64,000 nt of DNA from Endomychus coccineus (GCA_958510875.1 OY294067.1:151912962-151976961), one strand, 5' to 3'. Positions 1-13,825 are shown, counted from the stretch's first letter. Made by a program: numbers and translations. Notes: generated from the letters alone by a model not told the origin.

Positions 1-469
1 GATACAAATAACGACTCGTAAGTTACATAAGTTTAATGATGCATACGCAAAACAGCCAATTCAAAAGTTCATCTGACGTTTCCGCAATATTAATTTCAAA
101 GCACACTTAAAAAAATTCCGTATACAATACATATAGTTGTATTGTGGACTGCCTAACGAGTAATAACTAACCGATCGACGCCTAAAATATGTTAAGATAA
201 TAGTTATTTATTTCATTGTATTTTTCATATGAAATAAAAAAATAGCTGTCAAGCGTTGAGTTTGTATGATAGAGACCAATTTGGTGCAGAACAATTTCTC
301 AATAGAATCACCACACGCCCAGTATGTGATAAATAATCGCAACTCAGAATTTCGGAGAAATTTCACTTAATACGAGTATAGCAGCGACCACTGTTCATCA
401 TATACTCAAAATACAGCATAAAAGGGCATATAAAGATCCCCAGTAAAACATTTGCAAGATCGACATTGT
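1..469. other. AT-rich DNA, nothing recognised
   Basis: No long reading frame, repeat structure or recognisable motif is visible. It may be the eroded 5' part of the transposase relic that follows. Confidence 0.3.
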
Positions 470-830
470 GTGACAGACTGGAATTCTGCAACAAATTCTT
501 ACAAACAAAGCAACATGGTGCTTTGTCTTATACAAAAATCGTATGGACCGATGAATGTACTTTTTGAAATAATGAAATTTTCAACGGAAATCATCACTGT
601 CATTAGTCCTTTGAAAATCCGAGAAACGTAATTGAAATTCGTTTCAAAGTTAATGTTTGGTGTGGTATTGTTGGCAATACTATTATAGGCCCCATTTTCA
701 TTGACGGGCATCTTAATGCAGATACATTTAACGAGCTGCTTTTAAACTTGATGGAACATATATGGACGAACTCACTTTGGCTCAGATATGCAATATTATT
801 TTTCTGTAAGACCGTGCCCCGCGCATAATG
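470..830 (+). pseudogene. relic of a DDE-type (DDE_3-like) transposase
   Basis: One plus-strand frame reads RLEFCNKFL, then IVWTDECTF (the segment holding the first catalytic aspartate in this family), then VNVWCGIVGNTIIGPIFIDG and a conserved-looking NADTFNELLLNLME. This order is typical of the mariner/Tc1-related DDE_3 transposase-like proteins that are common in insect genomes. At least two in-frame stops occur within 300 bases, and the N- and C-terminal parts cannot be traced. No terminal repeats are recognised. It is an old fragment, seen by motif only. Confidence 0.6.
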
Positions 831-1046
831 TTGCTTGAATAGTTTAAACCAGGAGTTCGAAGGAGATTGGATGACCTATGTGCAGATAAATCTCAAATAT
901 CTCCGTTGTAAAAGATGAACCAATCAAACTTGGTATGAGCGTATTTGGGAAGAAAAGCTTTATTCAAATGTGTAGCAATATATAGGTGTTCCATTTGAAA
1001 CAATCAAGTTGAGCTTACTTTCGGTTTAACCGGCAGTTGGATAATG

Positions 1047-1140
1047 TGAAATATGTAAGACCGGTTTATATCCCTTAATAATTGGTTGCACTTCTCGTCA
1101 TAGATATAGAAACAAAGTATTAATAAATTATGAAAGGAGT
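1047..1140 (+). repeat. 5' LTR (short) of copia element A
   Basis: The segment shares TGAAATATGTAA at its start and a run ending TTATGAAAGGAGT with 7428-7532, in the same orientation and at the two ends of a copia coding region. The two copies differ by substitutions and by an 11-12-bp length difference, so the insertion is old. The exact ends are uncertain because no clear target duplication was found. Confidence 0.55.
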
Positions 1141-1237
1141 TAGCGTCGTGAGGGAATACGTGATTAGAAATTCTTCAAGGGAAAAGTGTAAAATCGTACG
1201 GAAATAGGTGTCCTACACCAGTTGATTTAATCTCAGA

Positions 1238-1472
1238 ATGGCGACAGAAAAACAATTCGATGGAAAAGGGTTCTACGCCTGGAAGATTAAAATATACGCA
1301 TCCTTGGAAGAATTGGGCATACAAAAAGTAATTAGTAGCGAATGGAGAGAAATAAGTGATAAGTTGTTTGGACGGCCTTGAAAAAACGTACTCTCTTTCT
1401 GAACTTTCAGAACAAATTGAACTGAAAGCGAAATTAAATAACTTGAAATGCGAGCGAAATTAAATAACTTGA
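1238..1472 (+). pseudogene. copia element A: start of gag
   Basis: An ATG about 100 bases after the LTR opens a frame with KQFDGKGFYAWKIKIYASLE, the usual N-terminal pattern of copia Gag (FDG followed by a W-containing helix). The frame soon meets stops. At about 1472 the sequence switches to the opposite-strand copia B fragment, with a short duplicated segment (gcgaaattaaataacttgaa) at the junction. The rest of this element resumes after the AT tract at about 3331. Confidence 0.6.
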
Positions 1473-1475
1473 AAC

Positions 1476-2500
1476 TGAATGAGTTATTGACGTATTCCGT
1501 TCCGTTGTCACTTCTGTCTACTTTGATTTCATTTCCAGTTTGCCTCTTGACAATTCGTTGGAATTCAAGGAATTTTGAAAAGACGTCACTTTTATGTTTC
1601 AGAAAATAAACAAAGCGATATGAAAGTACATTGGTCTTTGAATAAAACGAAGTAATTCGCACCACCAAGCGATGTACACGATATTTTTCCACAAACATCC
1701 GAATGGATGTATTCTCCTGGTTTCCATTCAGCGACAAGGGAATTTCGTTTGAAAGGTCTTCTTATTTGCTTTCCATGATGGCAAGTGCTGCAGAATAAAC
1801 TATCCACCTCATTGATCTTGATACCAGGTATTTGACCTTTGTCAGCCATTTCTTTGAGTGAATGAAAATTGATGTGACCTAATCGCTCATGCCAGAGTAT
1901 GACTGGGTTTGTTTGGGCTGAATTACTCTGTTGAACTTGAGGAACTTCGAAGAGCATTCTGTAACACTGATTGGATTGCTTAATTCCAGACACACCTAAA
2001 CCTCTAGCATTTCTAACTTCGATCTTGTTGTTGTTGAAAACTACTCTGACGTCTTTATTGGTGACGGCTCCCACCGACACAAGTTTTTCTTCAGTTGTGG
2101 TACATACAATGTATTTTCCAACGTGCAAAGTTGCTTAGTACCATTAACTAGAGCCATTAATCTAATAGAACCAATTCCTTCGGCATGCATGAATGAATTA
2201 TCTCCAATCTGAACAGCAACTTCAGAATCAAGTGATTTCAGCTCGCTGAACCACTCTTTGTGAGAAGTCATATGCTTGGAAGCAGCACTGTCAGCTAGCC
2301 AAATATCCTCACAACCCTCTTGTATGTTATTTTCTTCAGCGCTCAGAGCTTGATTTCTTCCTTGATGAGATGGAAAACTGTTGTTATCTTTGCCATCTTG
2401 ATTATTGCCGCCATATTTGTTGATTCTCTTCTTGCATTCTGATTTCACGTGGCCCCTTTTTCTGCAGTAAAAACAGGTGACGCTTTGTTTGTTCTTGAGT
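1476..2500 (-). pseudogene. pol: copia B zinc knuckle, protease and partial integrase
   Basis: In order, the strand reads a CX2CX4HX4C zinc knuckle (CFYCRKRGHVKSEC, about 2478-2437), an aspartic protease site (LADSAASKHM, where DSAAS stands in for the usual DSGAS), the GAG-pre-integrase region (WHERLGHINFHSL, then CSTCHHGK), and the integrase core with HSDVCG and SDNGTEY as the first two acidic sites. Frame changes occur near 2130 and 1630, and the third acidic residue is missing. The family cleaves its own polyprotein and inserts cDNA. This fragment cannot do so. Confidence 0.75.
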
Positions 2501-2539
2501 TTGGTGTTGCATTTATCAAAAGTCGAAGTGTTCTGCTTA

Positions 2540-3156
2540 GAATTTCACAGTAGCAAACGCAGTAGATGTTTCGTCTGATTGATGCAGTCTCAGTTCTTCC
2601 TTAAGGAGTCTAGCAGTTAGATTATCGAAACTCTGTTTAGTCTCATCATAAAAGTCCCCGGCAGTCACAAATGGTCCGTATTTATAAGGTAGACTACCTA
2701 AAACCTTAGCTATCTTATCGAGGTCTGAAACTTTTTCTCCAACATCGGCTAAGGCTGCTGCCATCGCCTCCACTTTGCTTATGTGCTGTGCGATACTATC
2801 TGTTGTTGACATTTGATAGTTAAAAAACTGTTGTTTCAACATGACCTTATTCACAGAAGATCTCTGGTCGTGTATCAGCTTGATTCTGGACCATATTTCT
2901 GAAGCGGTTCCACAAGACATGATGGTTTGGAGTTGGGAGAATTCCATAGAAGTGGATATGAAAAGATAGCTTTAGCATTGTAATCTTCCCATTCTTTTAT
3001 TTCTCTTTCTGGATCTGCATCCGTGGGTTTTTGGGTTGTTCCATTGACCAAGTCGATTAAACCTTCTGATTTGAAGATGATCTCCATCTAGAATTTCCAC
3101 AGCTGGAAGTTGGTGCCGTCGAACTTCTGAATGTTGAAACTCCGAAACTTGTCCAT
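2540..3156 (-). pseudogene. gag: copia B gag
   Basis: The frame opens with MDKFRSF and continues with FDGTNFQLWKF, the standard copia Gag N terminus. An in-frame TAG follows directly, and a frame change occurs near 2970. The downstream part contains IWSRIKLIHDQRSSVNKV and DKIAKVLGSLPYKYGPF, which match the UBN2/gag-polypeptide pattern of copia capsid proteins (the LxxLP..Y motif). Gag forms the virus-like particle in which reverse transcription takes place. The stop and the frameshift make this copy inactive. Confidence 0.7.
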
Positions 3157-3232
3157 TTGAATCCTCACAGTGAACGAAAGTGAAAATGAATATGAACCCA
3201 AAAAGGAACTTGTTTATTATCAACTATTTTGT

Positions 3233-5774
<2,542 letters not shown>

Positions 5775-6951
5775 CGAGGGCGAGGTGAAAAGTTCGTGAA
5801 AAATGAAACAGATGGCACCACAATCGAAAATGTGACATTTGTGATCATCTTTACAAAGAACGCATTAAAATTTTCAGACTGATATGTCATTCGATTCTGT
5901 TTTGACACCCATCGAAAGCAAGCAACCTTGAAGATTTTTGTAAACATGGAAAAAGTCTTGATTAAACATTATTTCTTGCGTAGAAAAAACTTCACGCAAA
6001 CCAATGCAACGCTTGTTAAACATTATGGGGATTCTTCACCATCGATTGGAACGATTCACAAGTGATTTACTGATTTTCGTTCTGGTAGTATGACCACAAA
6101 CGACGCCAGAAATCGTCGATAAAATCCATGGTATGATTTTGGACGATCGGCAAGTTAAAGTGCACGAGATTGCATTGCTGAGGCTATGGGCATCTCAACC
6201 GAACGGGTACGGAACATTTTTCATGAATTTTTGAATATAAGAAAGCTATCAGTCAGATAGATGCCGCATTTGCTCTCTGTTGACAACAAGCGCGACCTTA
6301 TGACAACTTCAAAGCAGTGTTTGGCGATGTTCAAGCGCGAAAATGACTTTTTGCGCCGTTTCGTCACCGTGGCCGAAACATGGATCCATCCCAACACACC
6401 AGAGACCAAAGAGCAGTCGAAACAGTCCTGGCGAATCGAAGCCGAAAAGGGCCAAAGTGGGTTTCTCGGCCAACAAAGTTATGGCGACAGTTTTTTGGGG
6501 ATGCACATGGTATCGTTCATACCGATTACCTTGAAAAGGCCAAAATGATCACCGGCGTATATTATGCAGAGCGGTTGGATCGATTTGACGCCAATTGTGA
6601 AGCGAAAGCTTCTGCATTTGGCTAAGAAGAAAGTGCTCTTTTAACAGGACAACGCACCGGGGCACAGGTTCGCAGTCGCAATGTCAAAATTGCATGAATT
6701 GGTTCGTCATCCACCATATTTTCCAGATTTGGCCCCCTGGATTTGGATCGGCGGAAAGAGATTTGGCTTCAACGATGAGGTCATGGCTAAAACAAACGCC
6801 TATTTTGCTGAAATCGTATTATTTGGAAGGGATCAAAAAATTAGAAAAACGTTGGACGAAGTGTATCGGCCTACAAGGAGAAATAAAATAAGTTTTCACG
6901 AAATAAATCATTTCTTGTTTAATTTTTCAGGGACTTTTCCCCTTGCCCTCG
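5775..6951 (+). mobile_element. mariner element in copia A
   Basis: A 1.2-kb unit lies between two TA dinucleotides (5773-5774 and 6952-6953), the standard mariner target duplication. Its ends are inverted repeats: cgagggcgaggtgaaaag at the left and, reversed, cgagggcaaggggaaaag at the right. The RNase H reading of copia A continues on the far side, which confirms the boundaries. A single transposase gene fills the inside. Confidence 0.85.
5946..6895 (+). pseudogene. mariner transposase (disrupted)
   Basis: The frame begins with an ATG and a helix-turn-helix region (LIKHYFLRRKNFTQTNATLV, then HYGDSSPSIGTIHK). Later segments read GISTERVRNIFHEF, LLSVDNKRDLMTTSKQCLAM, FLRRFVTVAETWIH, KVMATVFWGCTW, FNRTTHRGTGSQ-like remains of the second aspartate region, and SYYLEGIKKLEKRWTKCIGL. 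In active mariner transposases the catalytic triad is DD34D and the segment before WIH is VDETWIH. Here the D of that segment reads A (VAETWIH). At least four frame changes or stops are present, so the copy is dead. The reaction of the family is cut-and-paste at TA. Confidence 0.85.
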
Positions 6952-7276
6952 TACAACTGCGATTTGCGAATCACTTTTTATAAATGGAATCCTGAAAGAC
7001 ATTCTTTCTTCTAATCAACCTATTTTAATTTATGTAGATGATATTTCTTGCATTTGTTTAGCTAAGAATGGTGAAAATAAAAGTACCAAACATGTTGATT
7101 TAAAGTATCATTTTATTAGGGAAAAGGTAGAAAATGGGACTGTCGTTTTGAAATATATCCCTACAAATGAACAACGAGCTAATGTACTCAAGAAAGCTCT
7201 TGAATTCAAAAAGTTTGTTTACTTTCGAAACTTAATGAAAATAATTGTTGAAGAAAATTTTAATATTGTATATTAA
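6952..7276 (+). pseudogene. copia A pol: C-terminal RNase H tail
   Basis: Directly after the TA duplication the copia frame resumes. It contains GILKDILSSNQPILIYVDDI-like sequence, STKHVDLKYHFIREKVE and LKYIPTNEQRANVLKKALEF, which are the standard closing motifs of Ty1/copia RNase H (KHIDVKYHFIRE and TDEQLADILTKAL in many relatives). The frame ends with TAA at about 7276. A 150-base non-coding tail then leads to the 3' LTR. Confidence 0.8.
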
Positions 7277-7427
7277 TTACTTGTATTCAAATGCTCAATT
7301 TGTTTGTAAACTTTATCTTTGTTATAACGTTATTATGTAATGTAATTTCATTTTGATATTATATGTAATTTGAAAAAAAAATTCTTTGTTATACATTATG
7401 TACTCTTTGCGATGTTAAGGAGGAGTA

Positions 7428-7532
7428 TGAAATATGTAACACCGCTCTATTCTTTATTCTCTTAATCATTACTTGCACTTCTCATGAAGTCATAGATATA
7501 GAAACAAAGTATTAATAAATTATGAAAGGAGT
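7428..7532 (+). repeat. 3' LTR of copia element A
   Basis: Same-orientation partner of 1047-1140, about 150 bases after the end of pol. It carries the shared TGAAATATGTAA start and the TATTAATAAATTATGAAAGG end. The preceding ATGTTAAGGAGGAGTA may serve as the polypurine tract. Confidence 0.55.
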
Positions 7533-7795
7533 AGTTTCCGCGGATAGCCAATTTTGAAAATTCTTGGCTTCCGTGTTACTTGAAGCTAATAATTTTTATA
7601 AAGGAGTTAAAAATTAAGTTAGCTGTGAGAAACGTCTTCTCAAATAATTCGTTAATAAATACTCACAATATCCATTACTTTAATTTAATAATTTCAAACT
7701 GTAAAATCATATATAGATTAGCCTTATTGAGTAGAGCGGAAAATTGTATTCTAGTCCTATAAATTTCAATCCGATACCTCAAAAATCTTCGGCGG

Positions 7796-8078
7796 TATAT
7801 TATGTTAAGATTATATGAAAGAATAACTACTTTGTTTTTATAAAACTTTTATTAATAATAACGTGAAAACGTAACTATAGTTTCAACACCGAAGTGCCAT
7901 TATCATCATTATTAGTTTGATAATGGCACTTCGGTGTTGAAACTATAGTTACGTTTGAAGGTTATTATTAATAAAAGTGGTATAAAAACAAAGTAGTTAT
8001 TCTTTCATATAATCAAAATGATAAATTACCATAAAGTAACGGCTTCCACCATCTATTTTTTTTTTATATTATGTTAAG
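7796..8078. mobile_element. palindromic insertion with 14-bp direct repeats
   Basis: TATATTATGTTAAG occurs at 7796-7809 and again at 8065-8078. Between them 7810-8013 forms a near-perfect hairpin: about 95-base arms around a 12-base loop (tcattattagtt). A 50-base tail ending in a run of T follows. There is no coding frame. The flanking repeats look like a target-site duplication, so this is a short non-autonomous element. Its class is uncertain, because a 14-bp duplication and a terminal T run do not fit usual DNA MITEs. Confidence 0.6.
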
Positions 8079-9714
8079 CTTTTACGCAAACGATTTTGTT
8101 CAATATCTTCAGACAAATGACCCAAAGAGATTTGGTTTAACTCAATTTGAATCCATATGTGTAATAGAACGTTTTTGTGGCTGATCTATTTTCCAGAAGA
8201 TATACAAAACAATACCATCTAGTTACTGGACCTACATGCATGAACGGTTGTCAAATTTAGTATATAAAACATTACTTCCTAATTATACTAGGTAAAAATA
8301 GTATTTATAAAATACAGCCTGTTCCAGTTTATAATAGCAATACTTCACCAGTCAATAGTGTTTTTTTTTATTTTTCTCGGAAGGGGAGCATTCTGTTCAG
8401 GAAATTGTTTTTTATTGTAACTCTCTGACTTGTATAACGATTATGACCAAATTCGCTTCGAATACCCCTTAATTAAATACATACTATTTGCTCAATAGAA
8501 AAACAAATTATTCCTGCAAAATCTTAAATAATGTAGCTGTTTTCTAAACAATTGGAGTTCAAGGTTTAGAGAAGAAAATCAGGGTAGCTATTTTCAAAAC
8601 AACTGAAGTTGAAGGTTCAGAAAAAATCTAAAATAGATACTAAGCTTGAACCAGGCGATCATCAAATGCAGCAGTTTATGCAACAGTTGTTACATTAGCT
8701 AAATAAAGAAGGATAATAGTTAAAAAATTAGCATTATCATAAGATATTTTAAAACATAGGTCTTCTCAAGAAAGTTCATCACTTTCAAAACACAGGACAT
8801 ACAAATACCTAGGTAATTTAGAAGGAATGGAAATCTAGAAGCAAAAAAGCAATTTATTTAATTCAGATTTATCTCCACCTGAGGATAACCCTTGGTTGCA
8901 TTATTAACCCCAAACAGTGTTTGAAAAGGTACATCTTGTTTTCTAATTTAGTTTACTCTGTCAGCTACTTGGTAGCTGGAAGGTCCATAGTACTTTAATA
9001 GTATTTTTAGTAGATAAGGGTGATTATTTCGTACTTATTAGTGATATTGTTTTAGTTAACGTAGATGGCGAACGAATCCAATTGTTCGCAAATGACCCAA
9101 TCATTTACTTGTCTGGTACCTACTAATATAAATGATCAAGAAATTGACATGAACAACATTAGATGTGAATTCACTTTATGAATTAAATCAAATCAGTTGA
9201 CTATTATCATTAAAAAATGTAAATAAGTATCTGATAAGTATTATACAAATGTATTCTAATGTTACAATCACGATTAATATTATGTATTTGAATAGAACTG
9301 ACCATTATGTGATGAAAATCCATCATAAACTTAAATGAAAAACTATTACTAAAACTATTAGTTTGATTTTCACTGATTTAATAAATAAATAGGTAACTAG
9401 TTTCTCTAAAACAGCAGCTTCTTCAAACAGATTTACAAAGTACTATACTTTGTAATATCTGTTTGAAGCTTTGGTGTTAGCAAAACTAGTTTACATTTAT
9501 CTATTAAATTACTGAAGATCAAACTTTTAATAGCTATTTTATTTGAATTAAATGTTATTTCACTTGAGAGTGCAACATATGAAATTTCAAAATATAAAAT
9601 TTTATACATATTTGAACTAAAAAATAGGACTTCAAGACATTGAACCAAGCAGCTCTTATCCAATTTCTATAAAACATTATCAAGCAGTAAGGAAAAATAT
9701 GCATGAAGAAATAC
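8079..9714. other. no gene recognised; likely intron or intergenic
   Basis: AT-rich, no long frames, no repeat recognised. If the exon at 9715-10071 is real, this is the start of its first intron (minus strand). No acceptor followed by convincing coding sequence was found here. Confidence 0.3.
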
Positions 9715-10071
9715 CTTGAGAGCATGTCTTCTGGAGACACCAGTGCCTTCAGATATTGATAATAATTCATCAACAGAAGCTGCTGTAAGTATTTTTTCAT
9801 CTGTTATTGGAGTCCATATATCAGAGTTAATTGATGAATTATTTATGGATGCAAAAGCTGCTGCTACTATACTGTTCTGTGGCTTCAAATTCTTATCAAA
9901 TCCCCTCGTAGATGAAATTTTTGGTATCTCTTCGCTGGCATTTTGTTCATAAGTACTTGTTTGAAGGTTATCAGCTACAGCAAAGGTTGAAGAGGGAGAG
10001 TATTTGAATGTTAAAATATTTAACAAACGATGTTTTGCACAATTAGCAGTAAATTTTGGTATCTTCAACAT
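9715..10071 (-). CDS. first coding exon of a probable host gene, FASTK-domain family-like
   Basis: An ATG at 10071 opens 119 codons ending LLSISEGTGVSRRHALK, followed at once by CAAG|GTATTT, a good 5' splice donor. The N terminus (MLKIPKFTANCAKHRLLNIL) is basic and could be a mitochondrial targeting sequence. The pattern of a leader, a serine/asparagine-rich linker and an 'AxxVDELLSISEG..SRxxALK' end resembles the N-terminal region of FAST kinase domain (FASTKD) mitochondrial RNA-binding proteins. That family assignment is from memory of the pattern and is tentative. The remaining exons would lie at lower coordinates or outside the window. A promoter would lie just above 10071. An intact, unrepeated frame with a donor makes a real host exon the best reading. 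Confidence 0.45.
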
Positions 10072-10271
10072 TATGCACTGAATAACCTAGAAATTATGTT
10101 TCTCATTTAAGTTACGGTCCTTGATTAACAAAGTGGTTTCGTTTAGAACATGTTCATTCTGATGAAATCTGTCAATTTAAATTGAGAAATTTACCAATGT
10201 AAGTATGATTATAACATACAGTTAACCTCAATCAGATAATCAGAATCAGATCAGAATCAGACAAGAAGTCA

Positions 10272-10335
10272 TAGAGATATATACATAGATAACTCTACTA
10301 TTGGTAGTAGAGTTATCTATGGATATATATCAATA
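10272..10335. repeat. short perfect hairpin
   Basis: catagataactctactat and its reverse complement meet around a two- to four-base loop, extended by imperfect pairing of the flanking gatatata runs. It lies about 200 bases upstream of the putative host exon. It is probably a small MITE remnant. Confidence 0.5.
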
Positions 10336-10630
10336 GAGTAAGATCCCGTCCACAGAGATGAGAATAGAGGACCAGAGAATTCTAAAGCTTGCCTCCCGTT
10401 TATTTTGTACGGTTAAAATAAAATAAAATATTTTTATATGAAATATAAAGATTTTCAAGAAGAATGAAGAAAAAAGTAAACAAAAATCACACGTGACGCG
10501 TATACTGCTAGAGTATAAATAATACAAATTTCTCTACTTTTAGTTTAGATGGCGCACACCTTCGCGCATGTGTAATGCCTTACCGCACAAAAAATAAACG
10601 GGAGCCGTTCAATTTACATTGGGTATATAG

Positions 10631-10851
10631 CATAGTCAAAGTATACAGGTCTGCCGGAGCCTCCCTTCCATCGTTTCTCGCGCTAGGTGACGTCACCTAG
10701 CTCCTCCAATCACATAGCCGGCACGTAACAACAACATATTATATCGTCGTCAATAACATTATATAAACGAAATAAACGACCAATCAGCTTGCACTCGAAT
10801 TTTAAAAAGAGTTGAAGGGAGGCTTCGGCAGACCTGTATACTTTGACTATG
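10631..10851. mobile_element. 221-bp MITE with 8-bp target duplication (hAT-like)
   Basis: The ends are roughly 37-bp inverted repeats starting CATAGTCAAAGTATACAGG. GTATATAG flanks both sides exactly (10623-10630 and 10852-10859). An 8-bp duplication with CA...TG ends fits a non-autonomous hAT-type element. The interior has a small palindrome (GCTAGGTGACGTCACCTAGC) and no coding frame. Confidence 0.8.
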
Positions 10852-11069
10852 GTATATAGGCCTCTCGTACTATATTCTTAATCTCTGTGTACCCGTCCCG
10901 TGAGCGGATTTGAATGTTTTCTGAAGGACAGAAAATGATAAATATTCCGTCCTCTATGTCGATCTTCTCACGAAGAGCGACAGAAGCCGGGAGCAAAATT
11001 ATTTCTTAGTCGGATCCACGGTCTATACGACCGTGGTCGGGTCAAATTAGACGTAAAAAATGTGAAAGT

Positions 11070-11799
11070 TCGGAATTTTTTCCAAACAGACCAATCAACT
11101 TATTTTTTTTTGCAAATCGTTCCTGGACTAATACTGAACAATATTGAACTTTAAGATCTAGTCGCTAGACCATTTTTCACCTGTTGAACAGGAAATTGTC
11201 CAATTGTCATGGAAAAATAATTGGAAAATTTGCTAAATTGGTAAGTATTGCCAAAATTGGCTGGAAAACTCCACTCGGGGGTTTTCGGGGTCGCTGATCA
11301 CTATTCCAAAGTTAGATTTACCATTTTCGACCTCAGTATCTAGAAATTGGTCAATTATATGTCTGAAAACTAGCCAAATTTAATAATTTCGTAATTTTTG
11401 TTGAAAATGACTAAAACATTTCTAATTTATCTATTTTTCTGACATAAAATTGGCCAATTTCTAGCTACCGCGGTGGAAAATGGTAAATCTAACTTCGGAA
11501 TCGTGATCAGCGACTTCGAAAACCCCCGAGTGAAATGTTTTAGTCATTTTCAACAAAAATTACGAAATTATTAAATTTGGCCAATTTCTAGATACTGCGG
11601 TCGAAAATGGTAAATCTTCGGAATCGTGATCCACCGAGTGGAGTTTTCCAGCCAATTTTGAAAATTTTCCCATGAAAATTGGCCAATTTCCTGTTTAACA
11701 GGTGAAAAATGGCCGAGCGAGTCAATATCGTTCAGTATCCGTCCAGGAACTATTTGCAAAAAAAATTAAGTTGATTGGTCTGTTTGGAAAAAATTCCGA
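11070..11799. mobile_element. 730-bp foldback-type inverted repeat
   Basis: cggaattttttccaaacaga at the left matches the right end in reverse, and pairing continues inward for most of the length, including the segments around the shared 'caggtgaaaaatgg' and 'actcgggggttttcg'. There is no coding frame. The composition of repeated 'ccaatttctag' and 'ggtaaatct' blocks resembles a foldback or long-TIR MITE. No clear target duplication was found. Confidence 0.6.
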
Positions 11800-11860
11800 G
11801 CTTTTTAGCTAAATTGACTCGACTATCTTGAATTATGAAGCTAACGTAAACCTTTTAAAG

Positions 11861-12074
11861 TTGAAAAATAAAACTGAAATTTACACAAAAACTTATAACA
11901 TTTAGTTTTCAATTAATGATGACAAATTGTTTCACCACACTGAGGAATTCTCAAAATTCAAAATTGGTAACTTCAAGTTTTGAGAGTGCCACAATGTGAC
12001 GAAACAAATTGTCAGCATTAATTAGAAAATAAATGTTACAAGTTTTTGTGTAAATTTCAGTTTTATTATTCAAT
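11861..12074. mobile_element. 214-bp inverted-repeat MITE
   Basis: The left end (ttgaaaaataaaactgaaat) pairs with the right end (atttcagttttattattcaa). Arms of about 85-90 bases pair with a few mismatches, around a loop containing two copies of 'ctcaaaa..caaaattgg'-like sequence. No coding capacity. Confidence 0.6.
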
Positions 12075-13340
12075 TCCAGAAAGTAGGTATATTAATCATT
12101 ATATTCTCATCATGGTTTTAGTTTAAGATAAATGTTTAATGTCTTTCGTTTTCTCATTTCTTCATCTGTGTTTAAAATATTTAAATTTTTTCATACATAT
12201 TTCGTAATTCTGCATGCTTAGCAAGTATATGTTAACAAACATATTTTATTTATTTTTTCAATATGTGTACTTACACTTTTGTGTTGCTATTACGTTATTG
12301 GATAAAAAGAAGAAAATAAAAATATATTTATGAACTATTTATCACTTTTCAATTGTTTTTTGCAGCAAGGACGGCCGAAATCTTCCTTGCCTTAGGGCAG
12401 CTAAAGCCCTTGACACGGACTTGAGTGATTTAAGAGGTTCTCATGTGGATTCTTATTTTTCATGAGTGGACAACTTTTGGAGTACCTTTGTTACTGATGT
12501 TAGATCACTAAAAGAGTACCTTACTGATGTGACCAAGCATGTGTTTAAATCTCCATGGTTTAAATCTCCAAACAATAAACCCATGGTGAATATTTAAACC
12601 TACAAACAATCTACGATCGAAGGCTTAGACTTAGAACTCCGTTTGGTTTTAGTATCGAAGAATATAGTATTTGAAAATTGGAAGAATATATGCTATTTGA
12701 AAATTGAATATTGACCGGTGTGATAGTGAATATAATGAAATGTATGCAATTTGGAAGATATCACACTACACTCTCCATTGACTGTTGTTGGATGTTTTCA
12801 GAAGAGAAGCACAGATTAAGAACCTAACCTGTGACAGCAGGGTACTGGTACGGCATATTCAAAGGTAAGTGTCGAAAACTTATTATGGCAGAGAATATTG
12901 TGAATTAATTGGGTACTATATTTCCTCAAAAGCACTTTACTAAATGAACACATTCCATAAATAATTATATGAATACAAATTCCGTTTTTTCTCATTTATA
13001 ATATACCTTTGCTAGGGTTGAAGCATTTCTCATGAACTTTATGTCTAGTGAGCAGGTAGCATAGAACGACTGAAAACTCTTCTATGTTTTCACTTTTAAC
13101 AAGGTTAAATATTACACTATGATATTAGCTGTCACAAACGCCATACTTTAACAATTATAATCCATTTCAATCCTTTAGGTGTCCAATTTATCATATATCT
13201 TAAGGGTCACGTTAACGCATATGTTTATTCGATTTTTTCTTGTTCGAATGACGAGTTGACGATATCTACCGTATCCCGGAATGATACTAAGACATCCTGT
13301 AGTTATGGATTGTATCTATACATAGATCGCAAACGTAGAT
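12075..13340. other. no gene recognised
   Basis: AT-rich sequence without a convincing frame. Around 12360-12420 a more balanced stretch (gcaaggacggccgaaatctt) hints at an old element, but nothing can be assigned. Confidence 0.3.
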
Positions 13341-13344
13341 AGCC

Positions 13345-13790
13345 ATGGCGACATTTGTCGACATCAAGGGTGCCTTCAACGATGCATCAAATAAGTCGAT
13401 CACCAAGGCTCTAGAAAGTACCAGTGGACGAACGCCAGCCTGGAAAAATGGGTAAATTACAGTCACAGCTAGAGCTAGGGGATACCCGTAAGGGGGTGTG
13501 TTATCACCTCTTCTGTGGGCTGTCCTGGTGGATGAACTGTTGATAAGGCTAGTTTCAAAAGGCATTTACTGGACCTTGCGAGTATCGCAATGGGCCAATT
13601 CGCAAAAACAGTATTCGAGTTCACACAAATGGATCTAAACATAATAAACAAGTGGTGCCAAGAGGAGGAAAAACCACTACAGTTGTCTTTACCAGAATAA
13701 AAGTAATGAGGTGACTGAAGGCACCAGTACTGAATGGGGTACTGTTCAACATTAAAAATTCTAGAAAGTGTTCGGAAGTGATTTTTTTTA
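13345..13790 (+). pseudogene. LINE reverse transcriptase fragment (jockey/R1-type)
   Basis: The plus strand reads ATFVDIKGAFNDAS (RT motif A, DxxxAFD), then VTARARGYP and GGVLSPLLWAVLVDELLIRL (motif B, QGGVLSPLLW). After a deletion that removes the catalytic FADD block it reads LNIINKWCQEE and a KTTVVVFTR-like run. The order and wording fit non-LTR retrotransposon reverse transcriptases of the jockey/R1 groups. Several stops and shifts are present. It ends just before the PRC1 pseudogene, in the same orientation. Confidence 0.7.
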
Positions 13791-13825
13791 TATGATCAAT
13801 TAGTTTGCATTCATATTTCTCCTGC

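Larger units (their letters stand above)
1473..3230 (-). mobile_element. copia element B (Ty1/copia), truncated, inserted in copia A
   Basis: On the minus strand gag, zinc knuckle, protease and the first two-thirds of integrase follow one another in the canonical Ty1/copia order. The sequence stops just after the second integrase aspartate. Reverse transcriptase and RNase H are missing, and no LTR was recognised on either side. It lies between the gag start and the pol part of plus-strand copia A, so it entered later or was brought in by rearrangement. Confidence 0.75.
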
